From the NCBI GenBank assembly GCA_018825335.1, contig JAHJEW010000016.1, forward strand, positions 1-19,571: a stretch of 19,571 nucleotides of DNA, in the 5' to 3' direction. Numbering within the stretch: the stretch's first letter is position 1; the number at the start of each line of letters is the position of its first letter. A program made the position numbers and the translations under genes. Shown one piece after another: positions 14,429 to 19,571 of this stretch. Source of the stretch: Patescibacteria group bacterium. GTDB lineage: Bacteria; Patescibacteriota; Gracilibacteria; UBA1369. Below the pieces are notes generated by a model. The model worked only from the letters and a program-made list of their open reading frames with translations, was not told the origin of the DNA and searched no databases.

Positions 14429-14797
14429 ATGAACGATTATTTACCTTCCATAACAGTTAATATTCAGCCAGGTGATGATAATGCATCATATAAAGTTGTT
14501 TCTTTTACCGGGAATCTAGATAAAGCGGGGCTTGAAAGTGTAAGGACCAAGGTTGAAGAAGTTATTGATACTGTTAAAAGTGAAAAATTTGTAGTTTTTG
14601 ATTTTAAAAATCTTGAGTTTATAAACAGTGAAAGTATTGGTTTTCTTTTGATGCTACATACTCGTTTGGTGAAAAAAGGAGCTAAGTTAGTTATTGTCCA
14701 TGCAATAGATCATGTTAAAGATGTATTGGACGTTATTGGAATGTTAAAGATTATTGAATATTATCCAACACTTGAGGAATTTAGGTTAAGCTTGTAA
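14429..14797 (+). CDS. STAS-domain anti-sigma factor antagonist (RsbV-like), copy 2
   Basis: This 122-residue single STAS domain has the strand FVVFDFKNLEF (54-64), the phospho-loop NSESIG (66-71), the strand GAKLVIVHA and a C-terminal TLEEFRLSL helix. S67 aligns with the first serine of the DSSG/DSTG loop in SpoIIAA/RsbV; the conserved aspartate is asparagine here. It is clearly similar to the STAS protein encoded at 7173-7601, with both sharing the unusual NSxSIG loop, so one likely arose from a copy of the other or both use the same kinase. It lies between the HEAT-repeat transporter gene (11-base gap) and the phosphatase gene (10-base gap), which would be expected to dephosphorylate it. 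The AGGAGGTG sequence 26 bases upstream is too far away to be its ribosome site. Confidence 0.87.
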   Translation: MNDYLPSITVNIQPGDDNASYKVVSFTGNLDKAGLESVRTKVEEVIDTVKSEKFVVFDFKNLEFINSESIGFLLMLHTRLVKKGAKLVIVHAIDHVKDVLDVIGMLKIIEYYPTLEEFRLSL

Positions 14798-14807
14798 TTG
14801 TGATAAT

Positions 14808-15977
14808 ATGCTTCCTTTTGTAAAAAGTAGCGTTGTTAAGAGGGCATTCGTTTATTTTGCCGTTTTTACTTTGGTTGTTGTTCTTAGTGCATATTTAATG
14901 ATATCAGTTGATCAAAGAGTTATGCCGACAGAATATTTTTTTGGCACATTGCTTTTTTTTGTTATTTGTTTTATTGCGGTATTTTATTTTGAAGTTGGTC
15001 GTCCTTTAAAAATTATTTTAATTCAAATGAAAGCCCTATTGACCGGGAAGAGATATAAAAGAATTTATACTAACAGAATGGATGAGATTGGTATAATTGC
15101 TCATTTTTTCAATGAGGTAACAAAAAGCTTCGAAAAGGTGTCTATGGATATAAAAGAAGGTAAAAGAATGCTAAGTGAACTTGAGATTGCAAGCCAGATT
15201 CAAAAAGATATTTTGCCTCCTGAATGTCCAAAGGTGCCAGGTTTAACAATTGTAGCAAAAAATCGTCCGGCTGTAGAACTGGGCGGAGACAGTTTTGATT
15301 TTATTACCAAGGGTGACAATACTTTTATTTATGTGGGTGATGTGACCGGGCATGGCGTGCCCGCTGCTATTGTTATGACTATGGTAAATACGCTGATTCA
15401 TACTTTTGTCGATGTTTACGATAATTCATATGATGTGCTGGTTAATACAAATAAACAGTTAAAGACCCGGATCAAGTCGACTATGTTTATGACTCTTTTG
15501 ATGTTGAGGTGGAACAGTTTGTCAAAAAAAATGACTTATGTTGGTGCCGGTCATGAACATTTATTAATTTACAGAGCTAAAGCGGGAAAATGTGAAATGC
15601 GACAGTCCGGTGGGATAGCTCTTGGGATGGTGCCGGACAATAGTAAGCTTATTAAAGAAATGGATATTGATTTGGATGAGGGTGATGTTGTTGTTCTTTA
15701 TACTGATGGCGTAACTGAAGGAAGAAATATGGCGGGAGAATTATATGGAATTGACAGATTGAAGGAATCTGTAGAGCAATTTGCAAATGAATATGGTCCC
15801 GAGGGAATTGTTAATCATGTTGCACAGAATTATTCAAATTTCGTGGAGAATCATATACAAGATGATGATGTTACTTTAATCGCCGTTCAGATAATGGGAG
15901 AAAATCTTAAAGGGGAATTGGGTTCCTCCAGTTTACTGTCGACAGCCTGGAGTGGTGAATCTACTGCAAAAAAATAA
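14808..15977 (+). CDS. Membrane-bound SpoIIE/RsbU-type PP2C serine phosphatase
   Basis: This phosphatase probably removes phosphate from a STAS partner. The 389-residue protein has two N-terminal membrane helices (about 13-32 and 43-62) with little between them. A HAMP-like linker (64-110, with MDEIGIIAHFFNEV) and a short coiled coil leading into LEIASQIQKDILP (125-137) follow. The linker is typical just before SpoIIE domains. The PP2C metal site is present: GGDSFDF (159-165; D161), VGDVTGHG (176-183; D178), LYTDGVTEG (297-305; D300) and DDVTLIAV (353-360). The first motif reads GGDSFD where GGDYYD or GGDFYD is usual. With almost no extracytoplasmic sensor domain, its input may come from membrane partners such as the HEAT-repeat transporter encoded two genes upstream. 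The C-terminal 25 residues are Ser-rich and flexible. Confidence 0.9.
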   Translation: MLPFVKSSVVKRAFVYFAVFTLVVVLSAYLMISVDQRVMPTEYFFGTLLFFVICFIAVFYFEVGRPLKIILIQMKALLTGKRYKRIYTNRMDEIGIIAHFFNEVTKSFEKVSMDIKEGKRMLSELEIASQIQKDILPPECPKVPGLTIVAKNRPAVELGGDSFDFITKGDNTFIYVGDVTGHGVPAAIVMTMVNTLIHTFVDVYDNSYDVLVNTNKQLKTRIKSTMFMTLLMLRWNSLSKKMTYVGAGHEHLLIYRAKAGKCEMRQSGGIALGMVPDNSKLIKEMDIDLDEGDVVVLYTDGVTEGRNMAGELYGIDRLKESVEQFANEYGPEGIVNHVAQNYSNFVENHIQDDDVTLIAVQIMGENLKGELGSSSLLSTAWSGESTAKK

Positions 15978-15982
15978 AACAT

Positions 15983-17002
15983 ATGTTTACGGAGGATTTT
16001 GATTTTATTTTGCCGGATAATTTGATAGCGAGTGAGCCGAAATCTCCACGTGATGCATGCAGGCTGATGGTTATTGAAAGGTCATCTGGTAGAATCGGCC
16101 ACAAGTATTTTTATCAGCTTGAAAATATCCTTGAAAAGGGCGATGTGCTTGTTTTTAATGATTCAAAGGTTATTCCGGCCAGAATAATACTTCCATACAA
16201 AGAACGTTATGTGGAAATTTTTTTAATAAAACGTGTAAATGAAACGGATTGGTTTGCTATGGTAAGGCCGGGAAAGTTTTTTCGACCTGGTTTCGTCTTA
16301 TTGGTAGGTGAAGGGCTTAAAGTAAGTGTGGTTTCGGTGCTTGATGATGGGCAGAGAATAGTGCGTTTTTCAGATGGGGTGGAATTACAGGAACAGGTAA
16401 TTAGGAATGTCGGGAAGACTCCATTCCCTCCATATATAAAGAAAACGACGGCTTCTTTTGAAGATTATCAGACTGTTTTTGCAAAGGACGAGGGAAGTGT
16501 GGCTGCACCAACTGCGGGACTTCATTTTACGAAGCGTTTGCTTGAAAAATTACGAAAAAAAGGAGTTTTGCTTGAATTTGTCACTCTTCATATTGGGTTA
16601 GGCACTTTTATGCCTATTAAAGCAAAAAAGGTCATGGAACATGTTATGCATTATGAAAATTACTATCTGGATGATAGGACAGCAAATCGGTTATCAGTAG
16701 CCAAAAAAGAGGGCCGTCGGATAATAGCGGTTGGTACAACCTCCGTGCGTGTTCTGGAGGATAGTTATGATAAAGAAAAAGGTTTTTTGGCAGGTCAGCG
16801 TGAAACTAATCTTTTCATTTATCCCGGATATGAATGGAAGGCAGTTGATGCGCTTATCACAAATTTTCATCTACCAAAAAGTTCCCTATTATTATTAACC
16901 TGTGCGTTCGGGGGAACTGAATTAGTTATGCGCTCCTATAAAGAGGCAATTGAACTTGGATACCGTTTCTACAGCTTTGGTGATGCGATGATTATTGTTT
17001 AA
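15983..17002 (+). CDS. queA: tRNA preQ1 ribosyltransferase-isomerase QueA
   Basis: QueA transfers the ribosyl part of S-adenosylmethionine to preQ1-modified tRNA, making epoxyqueuosine at position 34. The 339-residue length is normal. Family blocks are FDFILPDNLIASEP (6-19), GDVLVFNDSKVIPAR (about 53-67), VAAPTAGLHFT (about 172-183), HIGLGTFMPI, and ITNFHLPKSSLLLL (about 292-305) followed by CAFGG. The start is fixed by the match of the N-terminus to the family; a GGAGG inside codons 3-5 is not a ribosome site for it. It begins 5 bases after the phosphatase gene, so it is probably co-transcribed although functionally unrelated. Its TAA stop overlaps that of the convergent ilvE in the 4-base palindrome TTAA. 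No tgt or queuosine-synthesis gene is in view, so preQ1 may be salvaged. Confidence 0.96.
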   Translation: MFTEDFDFILPDNLIASEPKSPRDACRLMVIERSSGRIGHKYFYQLENILEKGDVLVFNDSKVIPARIILPYKERYVEIFLIKRVNETDWFAMVRPGKFFRPGFVLLVGEGLKVSVVSVLDDGQRIVRFSDGVELQEQVIRNVGKTPFPPYIKKTTASFEDYQTVFAKDEGSVAAPTAGLHFTKRLLEKLRKKGVLLEFVTLHIGLGTFMPIKAKKVMEHVMHYENYYLDDRTANRLSVAKKEGRRIIAVGTTSVRVLEDSYDKEKGFLAGQRETNLFIYPGYEWKAVDALITNFHLPKSSLLLLTCAFGGTELVMRSYKEAIELGYRFYSFGDAMIIV

Positions 17003-17901
17003 TCAACAAATGTAAGCCATTTTTTGTACTTCGGGAGTTGTCCATGGATGGCTTTTGTGAAAATTTCCTTTAGTTGAAATGTAATTGGTCCAACAGGTTT
17101 TTTACCTATTTTTTTATTATTGATTTTGGAGATTGGAGATATTTCTGCGGCTGTTCCTGTGTAAAAAGCTTCATCGGCCTGAAGAAGCTCTTTTTCTCTG
17201 ATATTTTTTTCCTCTACGGGGATTTTATTATCTTTAGCGATTTCGATAATAGATAAACGAGTGATTCCCGCAAGAATTGTGCCGAGTTTAGGCGTAAGAA
17301 GAGTCCCCTTCCTGACAATAAATACATTTTCGCCGGGTCCTTCCGCAAGGAATCCTTTATAATCCATTAATAGAGCTTCATCGTAGCCTTTTTCGTGGAT
17401 TTCCAGACTTGCAAGAATTGAATTTACGTAATGCCCGCAAATCTTTGCATCGGCATATGTTGTGGCGGGATGAATCCTCATAAAACGGGATATTTTTACT
17501 TTTACGGGTTTATCGCCCAGATAAGCTCCCCAAGGCCATAATGCAATTGCGACATTTACTTTACAGCCACGGGGATCAAGACCCATTTTGCCATAGCCAA
17601 AATAAATGAGTGGACGTATGTATCCGTCTCTTAGATTGTTGATTTTAATCAATCCGATTATGGCGTCGGCGAGTTCTTTTTTGGTGTATGGCACCTTCAT
17701 ATCAAGCTTCGAAGCTGAATAGAAAAGACGCTCAAGGTGTTCTTTTAGACGGAAGATTGCGGGTCCATTAGGAGTTTCATAAAATCTAATGCCTTCGAAA
17801 ACTCCCCCACCATAATGAAGGGTGTGAGTAAGGATATGAATTTGTGCTTTTTCCCAAGCCACAAACTTGCCGTCCATCCATATTTTTGAAGCGGTTTCCA
17901 C
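16999..17901 (-). CDS. ilvE: Branched-chain amino acid aminotransferase
   Basis: This PLP enzyme interconverts Leu/Ile/Val and their 2-keto acids with glutamate. The 300-residue protein shows THTLHYGGGVFEGIRFY (25-41), FRLKEHLERL (50-59), and the PLP lysine K153 in YADAKICGHYVNS. It also shows GFLAEGPGENVF (183-194), where E187 is in the cofactor-ring position, and TGTAAEISP (248-256). The sequence fits the IlvE branch of class IV aminotransferases better than D-amino-acid transaminase or aminodeoxychorismate lyase, although neighbours give no pathway support. The start codon is GTG. A perfect extended -10 box lies 6 bases upstream of it, so the mRNA would be leaderless; an internal ATG at codon 9 is an alternative but would remove a conserved N-terminal strand. 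Its tail overlaps queA by 4 bases. Confidence 0.93.
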   Translation of the reverse strand: METASKIWMDGKFVAWEKAQIHILTHTLHYGGGVFEGIRFYETPNGPAIFRLKEHLERLFYSASKLDMKVPYTKKELADAIIGLIKINNLRDGYIRPLIYFGYGKMGLDPRGCKVNVAIALWPWGAYLGDKPVKVKISRFMRIHPATTYADAKICGHYVNSILASLEIHEKGYDEALLMDYKGFLAEGPGENVFIVRKGTLLTPKLGTILAGITRLSIIEIAKDNKIPVEEKNIREKELLQADEAFYTGTAAEISPISKINNKKIGKKPVGPITFQLKEIFTKAIHGQLPKYKKWLTFVD

Positions 17902-17916
17902 TATTTGATTATATCA
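17902..17916 (-). promoter_or_regulatory. Extended -10 promoter giving a leaderless ilvE transcript
   Basis: Read on the minus strand, TGATATAAT (17916 to 17908) is a perfect extended -10 element, and only six bases separate it from the GTG start at 17901. The usual distance from -10 box to transcription start places the first transcribed base at or next to that GTG. No clear -35 box is seen, which is normal for extended -10 promoters. Confidence 0.6.
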
Positions 17917-17970
17917 AAAATCAGGTATTATTTGAAGAACAATATATGACTGAAAGTAGGGCTTCCGGGC

Positions 17971-17999
17971 TTTACTGTTAAGTTTATTTAGGGTATAAT
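17971..17999 (+). promoter_or_regulatory. Promoter for the secreted Ig-domain protein
   Basis: TTTACT (17971-17976; four of six matches to the -35 consensus), a 17-base spacer and a perfect TATAAT (17994-17999) lie on the plus strand. Transcription would begin near 18006, about 19 bases before the ATG at 18025, with an AT-rich leader lacking a Shine-Dalgarno sequence. Confidence 0.65.
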
Positions 18000-18024
18000 T
18001 TAATGATTTATTAATTTTAAAAAA

Positions 18025-19571
18025 ATGGAGGGAATAAATCGTTTCAGAAATGTTTATCTGAGAGGTAAAGCGTCTTTTCTATCGGCAGTTATATTGATGG
18101 TTATATTGACACCATTGGTTAAAGCATCGGATTACAGTGTAATCCAGGCATACGGATCGGATACAATAGCTGGGTATAGCACTATTTTAAGTACTTCGAA
18201 AATTACACCAAATAGCGATGTTGTAATTATTGTTAAAAAGCCGGACGGATCATTGGTGAATGTTCCATCTAGAACTGACGCAAAAGGTATTGCAAAGGTT
18301 GATTTATATGATTATCACACAAGGAAAGCGGGATTATATGAGGTTGCGGCTTATGCCAAAGGACAGCCGGAATCAGGAGCTACATCTTTTTTCAGGGTTT
18401 ATCCTGATGAAATATCGGTGAATAATTCAACGATAGTGGCGAGATCGACAGTAGCTCTTGCAGATGGTAGCGATCCTGTATATTTGTCTGTTAGTCTAAT
18501 GGATCAGTATGGAAATGCCTTTGAGGGTCATAATATCAAAGTAATTTCCAGCAGACAGGAGGATTCCATAAAATCTTCAAATTTTTTAACTGATAGTAAT
18601 GGAAGTGCCAATTTCATTATTTCTTCGGATAAAGCCGGATTATCGGTTTTTTCGGCCATTGATTTAACCTCTGGCATTGTGCTTGAATCGAGGGCTCAGG
18701 TGGCTTTCCTGGATGAGAAATCATACATAAATGAAGCTGGAGGTGATTTGATGTCACTGATTCCCGTTGCTTCTGCGCTTAGTGCTGGGCCTTTGAATCA
18801 TTTTTCAGTATCCGATTTACCATCTTCAATCCAACCAAATCAAAATATATCTTTCAGGGTAACGGCACAGGATCAAAATAATCTTACTGTTGAAAATTAT
18901 ACGGGTACGGTACGTTTTTCAGTGGAGGGAGCGAACAGTGAAAATGTTACTTTACCGGAAGATTATATTTTTAAGGCTGAAGATCTTGGGACACATGAGT
19001 TTAGTCTCGGTTTGAAATTCACTACGACAGGCACATATACGGTTGTGGTGACTGATACAAGTAATTTGCTCATTAAGGGAGAAAAATCAGTTATTGTAGG
19101 GTCCGGGCAAGGTTCTCAACAGCCAGGAGGTCAATCAGGTTTGCAACCGTCAATTTTATCGCCGGTTGCCGGAAGTTATAGCAATAATGTTCAAAATGTC
19201 AGTGGAAGCGCACCTGCCGGATCAAAAATAAAGGTTTTTGATAATGACATGGAAATAGGTTCTGTTCAGGTCGGTTCCAGCGGGTCTTTTACATACCAGA
19301 CTTCTCCTTTAATAGATGGTGAACATAAATTATATGTGGTAACTGTAGATTCGAATAATACTGTTCTGCAGACATCCGCAACTATAATTTTTAAAATTGA
19401 TACAACGCCACCAATTGTAGATGAAGTCATAATAGAGCCAATGACCGGAATTTCGATTGGAGAGATAATGAATGTGAGCGTTTTAAGCGAAATAAAACTT
19501 TCACAGGCGGCTCTTATTTTTGATTCGGAAATTTTTGAACTTTCGCCGAGTCTTGGGCAGGATGGAGTGTA
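18025..19571 (+). CDS. Secreted multi-Ig-domain surface protein, cut by right window edge
   Basis: I translated this open frame by hand; 515 codons are visible without a stop. A signal peptide fits residues 1-34 (basic start, hydrophobic 18-33, VKA-S cleavage). Several beta-sandwich units follow. A first domain (about 37-125) is macroglobulin/Big-1-like. A Big-1 (invasin/intimin-like) unit at about 135-228 contains VSLMDQYGNAFEGHNIKV and TDSNGSANF. A third unit (about 257-358) has the NYTGTVRFS and LGTHEF motifs and TTTGTYTVVVTDT, a repeat common in secreted bacterial proteins. A Q/G/S-rich linker (360-372) leads to an Ig-like unit (375-458) that ends in the classic DTTPP junction. The start of a further domain is cut by the window end. 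Expected roles are surface display or adhesion, by analogy only. How it is anchored cannot be seen because the C-terminus is missing. Confidence 0.85.
   Translation, partial: MEGINRFRNVYLRGKASFLSAVILMVILTPLVKASDYSVIQAYGSDTIAGYSTILSTSKITPNSDVVIIVKKPDGSLVNVPSRTDAKGIAKVDLYDYHTRKAGLYEVAAYAKGQPESGATSFFRVYPDEISVNNSTIVARSTVALADGSDPVYLSVSLMDQYGNAFEGHNIKVISSRQEDSIKSSNFLTDSNGSANFIISSDKAGLSVFSAIDLTSGIVLESRAQVAFLDEKSYINEAGGDLMSLIPVASALSAGPLNHFSVSDLPSSIQPNQNISFRVTAQDQNNLTVENYTGTVRFSVEGANSENVTLPEDYIFKAEDLGTHEFSLGLKFTTTGTYTVVVTDTSNLLIKGEKSVIVGSGQGSQQPGGQSGLQPSILSPVAGSYSNNVQNVSGSAPAGSKIKVFDNDMEIGSVQVGSSGSFTYQTSPLIDGEHKLYVVTVDSNNTVLQTSATIIFKIDTTPPIVDEVIIEPMTGISIGEIMNVSVLSEIKLSQAALIFDSEIFELSPSLGQDGV

Noticed and set aside
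15990..15995. CGGAGG near the start of queA, considered as a ribosome site for a later TTG start
   Set aside because: The residues before that TTG match the conserved QueA N-terminus, so the ATG at 15983 is the better start.
17956..17976. Repeated GGGCTT and AGTA/TACT ends before the Ig-protein promoter, considered as a terminator or operator
   Set aside because: The inner bases do not pair into a stable stem and there is no U run, so it does not hold up as a hairpin.
1..19571. UGA read as glycine (the Gracilibacteria/SR1 code)
   Set aside because: All recognised proteins are full length without in-frame UGA, and the chorismate mutase gene ends at UGA in the expected place.

Overview
This window looks like a piece of a Patescibacteria (CPR) chromosome, possibly close to the Peregrinibacteria; that placement is inference. 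It is AT-rich, tightly packed and has short intergenic gaps. Most start codons lack a Shine-Dalgarno sequence and follow AT-rich leaders. A CPR-style 'TrbC/VirB2-like' pilin subunit, a short EF-Ts and small surface-protein genes are also present. The standard genetic code fits: UGA is never needed as a sense codon. Of 19 complete genes I count 14 TAA, 4 TAG and 1 TGA stops.

Layout. Positions 1-1133 (minus) hold der/engA, cut by the left edge. A divergent promoter region separates it from a small secreted/membrane pilin-like protein and an AI-2E-family permease (plus, 1224-3077). From 3043 to 8520 a run of minus-strand genes reads, in transcription order: AroQ-type chorismate mutase, RsbW-like anti-sigma kinase, STAS anti-anti-sigma protein, PrsW-family intramembrane protease, WbaZ-like glycosyltransferase, Wzz-like chain-length protein and a second GT4 glycosyltransferase. 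From 8692 the plus strand carries rpsB, a DUF4870/Tic20-like membrane protein, tsf, ribB and a CAP-domain protein. A new promoter at about 12127-12155 then starts a transporter-like protein with a C-terminal HEAT-repeat domain, a second STAS protein, a membrane SpoIIE/RsbU-type PP2C phosphatase and queA. ilvE (minus) meets queA tail to tail. A large secreted multi-Ig-domain protein starts at 18025 and runs off the right edge.

How the genes may work together. The most notable content is an almost complete partner-switching circuit split over two loci about 4 kb apart: kinase + STAS + PrsW at 5977-8169, and transporter/HEAT + STAS + phosphatase at 12183-15977. No sigma factor is seen. The kinase side is co-directional with polysaccharide assembly genes, so a membrane signal controlling surface polysaccharide or envelope genes is a reasonable hypothesis, not a demonstrated function.

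Other points of interest are: two mutually exclusive hairpins in the rpsB leader; a possible -1 frameshift or slippage site (A9 tract) at the start of the AI-2E gene; promoters that would give leaderless or nearly leaderless mRNAs for ilvE and the chorismate mutase gene; and a perfect inverted repeat bracketing the -10 box of the transporter promoter. No tRNA, rRNA, CRISPR array, insertion sequence or gene-free stretch above 300 bases was seen.
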